64,000 nt of DNA from Microglena sp. YARC (lineage: Eukaryota > Chlorophyta > Chlorophyceae > Chlamydomonadales > Chlamydomonadaceae). The notes below the pieces were generated by a model that did not search any database, had not been told where the DNA came from, and was given only the letters and a program-made list of their open reading frames with translations. The stretch is from the NCBI GenBank assembly GCA_022414725.1, contig CM039464.1, positions 33,374,218-33,438,217 of the forward strand, written 5' to 3'. Of this stretch, positions 1 through 17,447 are shown piece by piece; position 1 is the first letter of the stretch, and each line of letters begins with the position of its first letter. A program made the position numbers and the translations under genes.

Positions 1-23
1 TCATCCACCTCTTCACCTAATTC

Positions 24-61
<38 letters not shown>

Positions 62-103
62 TACACCCACCTACCGACAAACCCACAAATAAATACCATC
101 CCT

Positions 104-139
<36 letters not shown>

Positions 140-193
140 TTACACCCACCCACCCACAAACCCACACATACATTCCATCCCTAACTCCCCCCC

Positions 194-214
<21 letters not shown>
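1..214. repeat. Poly-C tracts in a short tandem repeat
   Basis: Three uninterrupted C runs lie at 27-61, 105-139 and 187-214. They are separated by similar linkers that start TACACCCACC and end CATCCCTA, giving a tandem unit of roughly 80 bp that contains a 28-35 nt homopolymer. No coding potential is apparent. Homopolymer lengths may be affected by sequencing. Confidence 0.85.
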
Positions 215-226
<12 letters not shown>

Positions 227-509
227 ACCTCCAATTTTCTAATTCTGACCCCCTTCTGTCCACATTGCCGTGTCCCAGGAGCTCTCAGTGCCCTTGACCA
301 AGTAAGTAGGGAATGTGTGGGTGGGTTGTGGGTGGGTGTGTGGGGGAAGGGGGGGGGGGGGGGGGGGGATGCGACTGTCGAGTAGCATGACCAGCTTTCT
401 GTGCCCTTGACAAATTGAATTTGGTAGTACAACAGAAATACCAGGGAAAATGAAAACGTGAACCAGGCAAACTGAACAAATTGTTTTTGTTGGTCATTCT
501 TCTTTGTAT
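215..509. other. Non-coding, with a poly-G tract
   Basis: No gene is recognised. A G run lies at 349-368, and the phrase GTGCCCTTGAC occurs twice (about 290 and 400). This is probably the intron upstream of the first visible exon of the GTPase gene. Confidence 0.4.
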
Positions 510-670
510 TATCTTGACTTAGACTTCAACTCTTCTCTTGACCTTGACTTTAACCCTTCTCTTGACCTTGGCCTTGACTTTAATCCTTCTCTTGACCTTG
601 GCCTTGACTTTAATCCTTCTCTTGACCTTGGCCTTGACTTAAACCCTTCTCTTGAACTTGACTTGAACCA
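510..670. repeat. 30-bp minisatellite
   Basis: About five imperfect copies of a 30-bp unit built from CTTGACCTTGG and CTTGACTTTAATC abut the exon at 673. The repeat reads through as a Leu/Asp-rich frame, but it ends in a stop at 664-666 just before the exon, so it is best seen as the 3' part of an intron. Confidence 0.75.
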
Positions 671-672
671 AG

Positions 673-8728
<8,056 letters not shown>

Positions 8729-8784
8729 GTAAAAATACTGCGCGCTTGTTATTGTAAAAGCTGTAGAGACCTGTTCTGATATGT

Positions 8785-9085
8785 TTATTTGTTTGGTACT
8801 ATAATAGGGATATGTTAATGTTTTGGGTAATGTTATAGGGATATGCTGATGTGTTAGTTAAGATATTATAATAGGGATACGTTAATGTGTTAGTTAGGAT
8901 ATTATAATAGGGATATGCTGATGTTTTGGTTTGGATACTAAACCAGGAATGTGTTTATGTTACGGTTTGGATACTAAACCAGGAATGTGTTTATGTTACG
9001 GTTTGGATACTAAACCAGGAATGTGTTTATGTTACGGTTTGGATACTATAATAGGGACATGTTTATGTTTTGGTTTTGATTCTTT
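8785..9085. repeat. AT-rich minisatellite, about 38-46 bp unit
   Basis: Around seven imperfect units containing GGATACTAAACCAGGAATG or ATTATAATAGGGATATG with TTTATGTT or TTAATGTG. It begins 55 bp after the donor of the exon at 8568. Confidence 0.85.
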
Positions 9086-10494
9086 AATACGGAACGGGGG
9101 GGTTCGTGCTTATTCGCTCTGAAGTCTGGTAGTACGTCGTAGCTTCACGAATTTGATACACTCATATCTTTTGATGGACTGCTCCTGATCATGCTCCCTC
9201 TGGAGTTGCAACAGTTAATGCGCCGATCCTGCTCTTGCTGAAGGGTGGTTGGGTGGGGGTTAGGGGGGGAGGGTCGGGGGGAGGGTTTGTGTGTGTGTGT
9301 GTGGGGGGGACCTTTTGACGGGCTGCTCGGGGATACTTTGTATATTGAGAATCAAGAAGACATATACAGAGGTTGATACCAGGGTGCTACATGGCACGCG
9401 CTATTGTGCACTAGCGCGCAAGGTTTTGGAGCCGGACTGTGCGATTGACACAATGTTTTAACCCCCCTCTGGGTGCAGCGCGCAGATGTCCGTTTTCAAT
9501 TTAGTCAAAAGCGCTACCCAAAAGGAGGCAGTTGCGTTAAAAGCGCAACCCAGAATGACATTATGTTGTACCCTGGTTGATACACTTTAAAAGCCTCAGG
9601 GACTCAGGACCACTATACTCTATACTGGGTGGTGAATGTTTGTTTGGTCGAGGGTCTGTATCTCGATTTTTGCTTGATTCACTTGTTTATTGTGGGGAAG
9701 TGGATTGTGGGTGTGGGTGGGGGTGGGGGTGGGTGGGGTGGGGGGGGGGGTGAATGTGTGGATGAATGTGTGTGTAGGTTGGTGGATATTTGCCAGTGGA
9801 TGTTTGCCAGTATGCCAGGCCTGGGCAGCTTCCAGGCAGCTCCTTTTCAGGCTAGACTTCCAAGGGTTTAGGGTTTAGGCACCCATGTTTTACAGGCAGT
9901 TGATTTTAATCCAACTCAGCAATGCGCAGAAAACAAATGTGGCAAAAGTCTTCCAGTCAAGGTGGGGGTGTAATCAAGATTCCTGTGTTTTTGCCTTGCT
10001 CACCCTATGGCACTCGATTGAACTTGAACTTGAACTTGGTTACACAGCTTCAGCCAACAATTTGGCTGCTCGCCATCTTCGGCAGTAAAAAACATTATTA
10101 ACATTATTATTGTTTAAACATTATTACATTATTATTACCAAGTTCAATTTATTACTAGGGAAATGTAAACGCGAACAAATATGGCTCTCGATTACCATTG
10201 TACCACATGTGTACCACATTTGTAACACGTATTATCTGGTCACCCATGAATGTTTGGTTGGTCGAGGGTCGAGAGTATCTCTACGCTGTGCAGAACCATC
10301 ACTTCCTGAGGAGACGTACCCTGGAAAAACAGAATGCTGAATTCAGAAAACAGCATGCTAAATTAAGAAAACAACAGTTGCCAGCAAAACTCAAACAGTT
10401 CCCAATACAATCCAAACCATATCAAGAACATGCACATGCACGTGTTATCAAATTCCCATTCTGAATCAAGCATACCTTAAGAGTTTGAAGACTG
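9086..10494. other. Non-coding stretch, small SINE-C relics
   Basis: No exon is supported. (GT)n lies at 9287-9303 and G-rich repeats at 9711-9750. GTGGTGAATGTTTGTTTGG at 9630 and TGAATGTTTGGTTGGTCGAG at 10248 resemble the interior of SINE-C (GTGAATGTTCGTTTGGTCG) and are probably relics. A Gln/Lys-rich frame at 10300-10460 has no recognisable family. Confidence 0.45.
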
Positions 10495-10567
10495 AGAACC
10501 ACGACCCAGTGCAGCGCATGACCCAGTGCAGCGCATGACCCAGTGCAGCGCATGACCCAGTGCAGCG
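10495..10567. repeat. 17-bp minisatellite, about four copies
   Basis: ACCCAGTGCAGCGCATG repeated about four times. It lies at the C-terminal end of a minus-strand open frame (10477-10758) that reads AIDEVVASDDLKNRLSDKRG just before the repeat. That frame might be another exon of the minus-strand gene at 11074-11674, but there is no independent support. Confidence 0.8.
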
Positions 10568-10866
10568 CTCCTCGCACGCTCTGTTCCCCTTTTGTCAGAC
10601 AGCCTGTTCTTCAAGTCATCAGAAGCCACAACCTCATCAATAGCCTTCAAATTGTGAAGTGCAGAAAAGAAACTGTTTACCCATTCAAAAAAACTGATTG
10701 AAATAACAAAGAAACGCATAACAGTACCAATACATGACAAATCACCCAACACAAACATTCAGAAATACATTAAGCAAACATCACATAATATTACACACAT
10801 AATTGAACAGCACATGTACACAAATACAACGTACTTGACAACCCTAGCCCATTAACTGGCTCTGCT

Positions 10867-10981
10867 GATGGTGGGGATCCACGCCAAGACAGGACTGTAG
10901 GAAGAGAAAATCCATAATTGTCAACCCTCATGGGAGACGCAGTAAGGCTGTTCTTATACAAACTGGACTTGTCCACTGAAG
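10867..10981 (-). pseudogene. Tandem copy of a minus-strand exon end and donor
   Basis: This 115-bp segment is a diverged tandem copy of 10982-11094. Both contain GATGGTGG, GATCCA or GACCCA, AGGAAGA, GGAGA(C/T)GCAG and AGGCTGTTCTT or TGGCTGTTCTC, then TACAAAC. On the minus strand each gives TCCCGTTT or TCCAGTTT followed by a GTAAGA or GTATAA donor. It is therefore a downstream copy of the exon's 3' end with its 5' splice site, inside the intron. Confidence 0.6.
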
Positions 10982-11073
10982 ATGGTGGAGACCCATGCCT
11001 AGACGGGAGTGGAGGAAGAATCCCATCACAGTTTAACCTAAGCCTAGGAGATGCAGGTTGGCTGTTCTCTTAC

Positions 11074-11184
11074 AAACGGGATTTGTCCAAAGACCAGGAT
11101 GAACCGCCTCCTTTAGCAGGGTTAACAAGCGAAGAAGAAGCATGTCTTGCAGACAACACTGACACTGACACTGACACTGACACT

Positions 11185-11237
<53 letters not shown>

Positions 11238-11674
11238 TGACACCGACACCGACACCGACACCGACACTGACACCGACACCGACACCGACACCGACCCAGA
11301 AGAAGCATGTCTTGCAGACAACACACCATCACTAACGACAGAACTTCCAGCCACAACAACTGCACGACGAGGAGGTACAGTAGGGATAGTGGCGGCAGCA
11401 AGAGCATAGTCTACAGTATGCCCTGGAGGAAAACCACCACCATGAAAGCTTCTACTCAAAGGAACAACTTCGGTTCGACCACTTGCGTCAACACTTTCCA
11501 CTCCCATTCCTGACATGTCCCCACTCAAACCTGTACCAACAGTGGGGGCCAAAGGATTAGCAACTCGCACGCCACCCTTGGCAGGAGTTACAGGGGCACT
11601 AACGCTGCCCGCACCAACGCCGCCACCTTCAGGTACCATACCACCTAAGTCCACATCACGAACTGCCTTACCAC
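11074..11674 (-). CDS. Unrecognised exon with a long Ser-Val repeat
   Basis: A 601-nt open minus-strand segment is bounded by an acceptor-like TTTCCATTTAG/GTGG at 11674 and a donor-like TTT/GTAAGA at 11074. It encodes Gly/Val/Ser-rich sequence, then LSARHASSG, about 46 residues of alternating Ser-Val from the hexanucleotide tract, then LSARHASSS and a short basic end. The family is not recognised. The plus strand is also open (about 163 codons, Asp-Thr repeat), so the coding strand is uncertain. The minus strand is preferred because of the splice-like borders and the border duplication next to it. Confidence 0.4.
11158..11297. repeat. (GACACC/GACACT)n flanked by 26-bp direct repeats
   Basis: About 23 hexanucleotide units, GACACT at the left end and mostly GACACC afterwards. 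The tract is bracketed by identical copies of GAAGAAGCATGTCTTGCAG plus ACAACAC (from about 11134 and about 11300), so the unit was placed within a duplicated flank. Confidence 0.95.
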
Positions 11675-11787
11675 CTAAATGGAAATACAGGGAAAAAGCA
11701 ACAAATTAGAACAAAAACAAACAAAGGAACATGACACATACAACAAAGAAAAAAAGACAGACAAGAAGCATTCAACTAATAAATCAA

Positions 11788-11789
11788 TG

Positions 11790-11863
<74 letters not shown>

Positions 11864-11878
11864 CAACATCCACATTGG
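11788..11878. repeat. (ATC)n microsatellite
   Basis: About 25 ATC/TCA triplets with one CAC interruption. It lies between the two minus-strand open segments and is presumably intronic. Confidence 0.97.
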
Positions 11879-11900
11879 CCCCTATGCAGGTTCTTGCCCG

Positions 11901-12260
11901 CTATCCAGACAAACGATGGCTGGATGTATTTTCCAAGTCGGATAAGTTGCAATGCGTCTTTCTTGAAGGAGATGCACTGACAGCAATGAGGTCGACCTCA
12001 CATGATGCCAGTCCATCCCTGTCAACGGGGTGTGATGGTGACTCAAGTGATCCAATGGTTGGCATTGAATATAATACCGTGTCAAACGTTGCTTTTGATA
12101 GAGCCAACACCCCACCCATCAGGGTGTCCCCACCCAACGCCCCACCCATCGGGGTGTCCCCACCCAATGCCCCACCCAACGGGGTGTCTCTCCGAACAAA
12201 TGGCTCCATCATTTTGGGGGCTGCGATGGTCGTCACCCCAGCTGTCACCCCAGCTGACAT
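11901..12260 (-). CDS. Possible exon with Gly-rich 11-residue repeats
   Basis: A minus-strand open segment contains three tandem units of GDTPMGGALG type, encoded by a 33-bp repeat at 12105-12186 (CCCACCCAACGCCCCACCC). The plus strand is open over the same region, as expected for a GC-rich repeat. No family is recognised. It could belong upstream of the exon at 11074-11674; that is inference only. Confidence 0.3.
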   Translation of the reverse strand: MSAGVTAGVTTIAAPKMMEPFVRRDTPLGGALGGDTPMGGALGGDTLMGGVLALSKATFDTVLYSMPTIGSLESPSHPVDRDGLASCEVDLIAVSASPSRKTHCNLSDLENTSSHRLSG

Positions 12261-12755
12261 AGTCTCAGAACTGCCCTATGCTACACGAATCTCCACCCTT
12301 ACAAACGAAGGTGTACTTTCCTTGCAACGACGAATTCTCAACATGTTTACATGTTCAGAAGACGCCAGAATTCCACCTGTTCTCGAAACAGACACGTGAA
12401 TTTGGGCTTGATTTTCGCCATGCAACTTCTATGCTTAAGAGCTTCTACCAGCATGCCGGCATTTCCCCCCACTGCTACCGTAATAGTCAGGTGCCCTGAA
12501 CTCACTATCCAACAATTTGTTTGTGTTGGGAGCTGCAAGTTGCAGGAATGTGCTTTCAGTTGAGTGGTAGCCACACATGGTGTCAAACGGTTGTTTTATT
12601 TCTTTGATATGATATCGTAACTTCTTGTTGAAAGATGGAGCATCAGAGGAGAGGGAAAGGTGTGCTGGGTGGGTTGGCCGGGGAGTTGGTCTGCGAGTGG
12701 ACCATGAAGGAGTGGGGAGATAGAGGGGAGTTGAGGGAACGGCGCCAGGCACCAA
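12261..12755. other. Unassigned, weak coding potential only
   Basis: Both strands have short open frames (for example 12347-12586 minus), none recognisable and none with convincing splice borders. G-rich 12655-12740 has no clear repeat. Confidence 0.3.
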
Positions 12756-13400
12756 GTACTTATTACATCGTGTATCATACGATATATCGATATTGAACTG
12801 ACATCGTACAATATTTTCGGGTTGGTCGTACGATGTATCGTGTTTATCTGGATATATCGAGGTCTGTCAATCCTTGTACCGTGCCTTGTATCGTACGATA
12901 CATATCGTACTGAGTGGAAAAATATGTAATTCCAATTCGGCTTAGAGATGTGCGCCATATCTTTTGGGGTTCGCGGGTTCAATGCCGTCAAGCAGGCACA
13001 CCTTTCTGCCCACACCTTGTTGCTCGCTCGCAGATGCCCTCGAGGGCAGTACGCTCACAATGGCAGCAGCAGCAATGCGAGTGGTGAGCGTGATTTCCGT
13101 GCACCTCTGGTGCTATAGGGTGGGTGCTATAGGTGGAAGTATAGTTTGAGGCTTGCAGTGGAAATGTAGTTTGGTCTAGTGGTTTGATTAGCAGATTTCA
13201 GTAAATCGCCCTATATCGTACAATATATATTGCGATATATTGTATGATAATAGAGCACGATACTATTGTTTTTTCTATCTTCTTCAGTATTGGTTCATTT
13301 GACTTGATTTTAATTGAATGGACGTGTAAATGGTATTTCCTGTAATATCCCCTTGGTCTCAAACCGATTTCCCCTCAAAAGGGTATACACATATCGTACG
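12756..13400. repeat. Cluster of TCGTACGA-type palindromes
   Basis: Words of the type ATCGTACGATAC and ATATATCGATAT recur at about 12765-12800, 12804, 12827-12845, 12890-12920, 13210-13255 and 13390-13402. Much of it reads as diverged inverted copies of one AT-rich palindromic sequence, perhaps ends of small DNA transposons. Confidence 0.6.
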
Positions 13401-13489
13401 ATGTCGGTAGGAGGAAACTAAGGAGGGATCTAAGGGAGGAAACTGAACGAGGGGAAGCAAACTAAGGGAGAAACTGCGAAAACAAGCCA

Positions 13490-13700
13490 AAAGCGTCGCC
13501 TGTAGCTCGGAATCTTGAGACATTTCGCCTACATTTAGCCAACGCGGATTGTCGTCGAAATGTCTCAGACTTCTGAGACATTTCGCCTGCACCTCGCCAC
13601 GCACGGCGGCTTGTGCACGGTAATGAGGCGAAATGTTCTGTCTTTTGAGACATTCCGCCTGTACTTCGCCTGCAGGGCGGTTTGGGTGTGGTAGTCGGAG
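13490..13700. repeat. GAGACATTTCGCCT repeat with a 30-bp palindrome
   Basis: GAGACATTTCGCCT occurs near 13516 and 13575, with a variant GAGACATTCCGCCTG at 13649. 13556-13585 is a near-perfect inverted repeat (CGAAATGTCTCAGA against TCTGAGACATTTCG). Each copy is followed by (T)GTA or CACCTCGCC or TTTAGCC. Related words appear at 21105-21155 and 21640-21720. Confidence 0.75.
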
Positions 13701-14172
13701 AGGTCACATTTCCAGGCATGTTTTTCCAGGAGCATTCTCAATTACATCAGGATCTGAGACAGTAGATTACATACATAATAAATTATGCATCCATTAACCT
13801 ATTGATCTATCTATCTATCTATCTATGTAAGCATCCTTATACATGTACATCACATATATATCCTATATATTCGTTAACCATAGATAGACAGCGAGCTAAA
13901 GATGGCGAGCAGCAACATTGCTAACTGAAGCCATGTAACTAACCAAGTTCAAGTATACATAGGCAGCCTGCAGGCAGCTATCTATTTGTCTACTGATGAA
14001 AACATACGCCTATATATCCACCAAGTAGAAACACCCAATCAATGCTTACATCTATATATCTTCGCTGATTCTATTATATATTTCCATCTTCAGCATTTGT
14101 AGTTCCTTCGTGGCAACAATCTTCATCGCAGCCGTAGCATTTCCATCCATCCTTTTGCCCTGCAAGGCATGC
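13701..14172. other. AT-rich spacer, nothing recognised
   Basis: (CTAT)n at 13806-13826 and several TATATA words. No gene or element identified. Confidence 0.5.
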
Positions 14173-14250
14173 TTTTTTTTTTTTTTTTTTTTTTTACATA
14201 GGGAGGAACCAGGAAAGGGAACATCTGATCAAACCTAGCCCTATGTGACC
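14173..14250 (-). mobile_element. Family B 3' tail, inverted
   Basis: T-run 14173-14195, then ACATAGGGAGGAACCAGG, AACATCTGATCAAACC and CCCTATGTGACC. Reverse complement of the family B terminus (compare 32590-32656). 5' truncated to about 80 bp. Confidence 0.9.
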
Positions 14251-14292
14251 TATGCAGAGCAGGGCGTGCGTTAGAGAGCAACCAAGGGCAGG
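14251..14292. repeat. Left remnant of the 71-bp minisatellite
   Basis: GCAGAGCAGGGCGTGCGTTA and GAGCAACCAAGGGCAGGG match the units at 16108-17330. The array is thus interrupted by the LINE-A copy that follows. Confidence 0.75.
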
Positions 14293-15687
14293 GTTTGGGC
14301 CCCTCCCGTCCAGGCCCAGCAGAGAGAACTGCTCAAAGACAAGACGAACCTCAAGTCTCCCTCCCTCTACGTGCAGGCTTTTCGCAGGTGTGGGTACGCC
14401 TCGCTGACAAGACTCTCCACCGTCCTTATACCATCACTTGCCGGAGCTTGCTTCATGGCACCCTGGGCTGCAATGCGTTCCTTGCTCATGTACGAGGACG
14501 CTTCCAACGGGTCAACCAAGACGACCCCCCCTCCATAGTCTGCTCCAGCCCTGACTGCTTGCAGCTGCACACTACTGACACAATGTCTCACGCTTTCTTG
14601 GAATGCCCTGATTCTGCCCCTGTCATAGACTGGCTCCTTTCCACTTGGGAGACCCTCACCGGTGGGCAGCGCCTTCCTCGTTGCCCCTTCTTCCTCCTCG
14701 CTGACGACATCACCCTTTGGCCCGGGACACCCCCTCCTCCCTCTACCCTAAGGTTGTGGTCCTTCCTGCGTATAACCACCTTGGGCGCGATATGGCAGGT
14801 CCGTTCGTCCCGGGCTGACAGACTGGACCATTCTGAGCCCCTTCACCACAAGGCTATCTGCCTTGCCCTTGGCCACCTTCACCAAGCCATCGCCAGGGAC
14901 TGGATGCGCACCCAGACGGATCTTCGACACCTTGATAATGGCGCCTTCTGTCAAGATTGGTGGCGTGGCCTAGATTGCTCTCTCACAGTGGCTTCCTTTG
15001 CAAGCTTATGGGCCACCCCCCCGATCTTTTGCACCATGATTGGGGTCACTCCCGGTGACCAGGAGCCTGATACCCGCACCATGGAAATGACAATCCCCAT
15101 GGCCTCAGCGCTCCCTACAATCCCAGACCCAATCCCAGACCCAGCCCAAGCCCTAGTTCTAGACCCTGATCTAGACCCTGACCCAGATCCAGCCCATTAC
15201 CCGGATCTAGACCTTGCTCTAGACCCTGACCCAGACCCAGCCCATTCCCGAGCTCTAGACCCTGTTCTAGACCCTGACCTAGGTCCAGCCCAAGCCCCAG
15301 CTCTAGGCCCCGATCTTGACCCTGACCTAGTTCCAGCCCAAGCCCAAGATCAAGACCCTGCCCCAGATCAGGATCAGGTTCCAGATTTGGACACTGCACT
15401 CGACAACGTTCCAGATCTGGGGCTAGATCTGGACCAAGATCAAGGTCCAGATCTGCGCTAAGATCCAGATCAAGATCTAGATCTTGATACTGTCTCTGTC
15501 TTCATTCCTGTTGTTTACCTGCCCAGACCAGTCTTTTAAGTTTTCGCTTTGCTTCCAGTTGTCTTTCTTCTTTTCTGGTTGCCTCCCTGCTTTTGGCTTG
15601 TTTTTGCAGTTTCTCCCTTAGTTTGCTTCCCCTAGTTCAGTTTCCACCCTTAGTTGCCTCCTTAGTTTCCTCCTCAGTTGCCTCCTT

Positions 15688-15728
<41 letters not shown>

Positions 15729-16107
15729 TTTTTTCTCTTAGTTTCTTGCATAGTTTTCCTTTTAGTCCTCCTTAGTTTGCATCTCCTCTTTCAGTCTTCT
15801 GATTCGGTGACTGTTAGAGGTTGCAATGTTTTGGCCCCCCCCTTCATAGGTCTTTTTTCTTAGTAGTCCTAGCCCCTTCTCTTGGGCTTCCTGTTTTTGG
15901 CTTCTTCCTTGCCTCTCTGGTTTGTTTGTCTTCTGTTCCCGTCCTCCTTTGTCCCTTACGTCGCCCAGGTGGTGTCCGTCCCTTAGCTGTCCCTTAGCCG
16001 TTCTTGACTTTTTCTTTGGTCTTTTCTCCTTGGTCACAAAGGGCTAGGTTTTATCAGTTGCGCCTTTTCCTGGTTCCCCCCTTTGTAAAAAAAAAAAAAA
16101 AAAAAAA
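14293..16107 (+). mobile_element. LINE-A, 5'-truncated copy with complete 3' end
   Basis: A 1.8-kb insertion consisting of the C-terminal third of the LINE protein (14295-15461), a 3' UTR of about 630 bp and an A-tail (16087-16107). The UTR order is a GATCTAGATCTTGATAC segment, CTTCCAGTTGTCTTTC, a poly-C tract at 15691-15728, GATTCGGTGACTGTTAGAGG, GGTGGTGTCCGTCCC and finally TTGGTCACAAAGGGCTAGG then CCTGGTTCCCCCCTTTGT. It sits inside the 71-bp minisatellite, which resumes at 16108. Confidence 0.9.
14295..15461 (+). CDS. LINE-A protein, C-terminal 388 residues
   Basis: This open frame begins inside the protein because the element is 5' truncated; the first Met is not the true start. Residues 30-60 carry AFSQVWVRLADKT-like sequence, about 75-105 a zinc-finger-like region (CSSPDC, then H-x4-C in HAFLEC) typical of the zf-RVT domain at the end of L1/Tx1-like LINE proteins, and 110-250 a conserved Trp-rich segment (WLLSTWETLTGG, LRLWSFLRITTLGAIWQVRS). 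The last 115 or so residues are an unusual repeat of DPDLDPDPDPAH type, strongly acidic and Pro-rich, ending DQGPDLR. No RT domain is present here. In life it would help reverse transcription and RNA binding, but this copy alone is not functional. Confidence 0.85.
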   Translation: MGPSRPGPAERTAQRQDEPQVSLPLRAGFSQVWVRLADKTLHRPYTITCRSLLHGTLGCNAFLAHVRGRFQRVNQDDPPSIVCSSPDCLQLHTTDTMSHAFLECPDSAPVIDWLLSTWETLTGGQRLPRCPFFLLADDITLWPGTPPPPSTLRLWSFLRITTLGAIWQVRSSRADRLDHSEPLHHKAICLALGHLHQAIARDWMRTQTDLRHLDNGAFCQDWWRGLDCSLTVASFASLWATPPIFCTMIGVTPGDQEPDTRTMEMTIPMASALPTIPDPIPDPAQALVLDPDLDPDPDPAHYPDLDLALDPDPDPAHSRALDPVLDPDLGPAQAPALGPDLDPDLVPAQAQDQDPAPDQDQVPDLDTALDNVPDLGLDLDQDQGPDLR

Positions 16108-17330
16108 GGGTTAATGGCAAGGGGCAAGACGGTGCGGTGAAATGATGAGCAGAGCATGGCATGCGTTACATCGCAACCAATGGCAGGGAGCATGGCAAGG
16201 GGCAGGCATGTGCTAAACAGAGCAGAGCAGGCATTATAGAGAAATGAATGGCGGGGAGCACGGTAAGGGGCATGGATGCGATAAGCAGATCAGGGCATGT
16301 GTTCGAGAGCAATGCAGGGAAGGGAGCAAAGTACGCCTGGAAAGTGATGACCAGAGTAGGGCATGTGTTCGAAAGGAAGGAAGGGAAGGGAGCACGGCAA
16401 GTAAGGGGCAGGACAACAGTGATGAGCATAGTAAGGCATGCGTCCGAGAACAACCAAGTGCATGGATAATGGCAAAGGACAGGACGAAAGTGATGAGCAG
16501 AGCAGGGCAGGCGTTAGGAAGCAAAGAGGGGCAGGAATAATGGCGAGGGGCAAGACGACAGTAGTGATGAGCAGAGCAGAGCAGGCGTTAGAGAGCAAAG
16601 AGGGGCAGGGATAATGGCGAGGGGCAAGACGACAGTGATGAGCAGAGCAGGGCAGGCGTTAGAGAGCAAATAAAGAGGGGCGGGGATAATGGCAGAGCAG
16701 GGCAGGCGTTAGAGACCAAATAAAGAGGGGCAGGGATAATGGCAAGGGGCAGGGATAATGGCAAGGGGCAGGACGACAGTGATGAACAAGGCAGGGTAGG
16801 CGTTAGAGATCAAAGAGGGGCGGGGATAATGGCAAGGGGCAGGACGACAGTGATGAGCAGAGCAGGGCAGGCGTTAGAGAGTAAAGAGGGGCAGCGATAA
16901 TGGCAAGGGGCAGGACGACAGTGATGAACAAGGCAGGGTAGGCGTTAGAGAGCAAAGAGGGGCAGGGATAATGGCAAGGGGCAGGACGACAGTGATGAGC
17001 AGAGCAGGGCAGGCGTTAGAGAGCAAAGAGGGGCAGGGATAATGGCAAGGTGCAAGACGACAGTGATAAACAGAGCAGGCCAGGGATTAGAGAGCAAGGA
17101 GGGGCAGGGATAATGGCAAAGGGCAGATTGGCAGTGATGAGCAGAGCATGACAGGTGTTAGAGAGCAAGGAAGGGCAGGGAGCACGGATAGGGGCAGGAT
17201 GGTGATTAGCAGAGCATGGCCTGCGTTACATAGCAATGAAGGGCAGGGAGGACGGCAAGGGGCAGGACAGTGACGTGCAGAGCAGGGTATGCGTTAGAGA
17301 TCAATGAAGGGCAGTACATAGACAGAGGCA
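16108..17330. repeat. 71-bp minisatellite, about 16 copies
   Basis: Units of roughly 70-75 bp read GAGCAGAGCAGGGCAGGCG, TTAGAGAGCAAAGAGGGGC, AGGGATAATGGCAAGGGGC and AGGACGACAGTGAT. Copies are more divergent at both ends (16130-16440, 17150-17330) and most alike at 16550-17090. Non-coding. Confidence 0.92.
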
Positions 17331-17447
17331 AATTACAGATGCGGTTACAGAGTCGATGACAGAGACAGTGACACAAACATAGACAGATGCACGTGGGCAC
17401 CACCAAGGCATGCATCAAGACATAATTCCCTATGCCACACTACTTAC

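Noticed and set aside
9629..9878. Gly/Val/Trp-rich frames
   Set aside because: Produced by GGTGGGGGTGGG sequence; no supporting feature.
15115..15399. Minus-strand Gly-Leu repeat frame
   Set aside because: Antisense shadow of the LINE-A DP repeat; the plus strand joins a recognised LINE protein.
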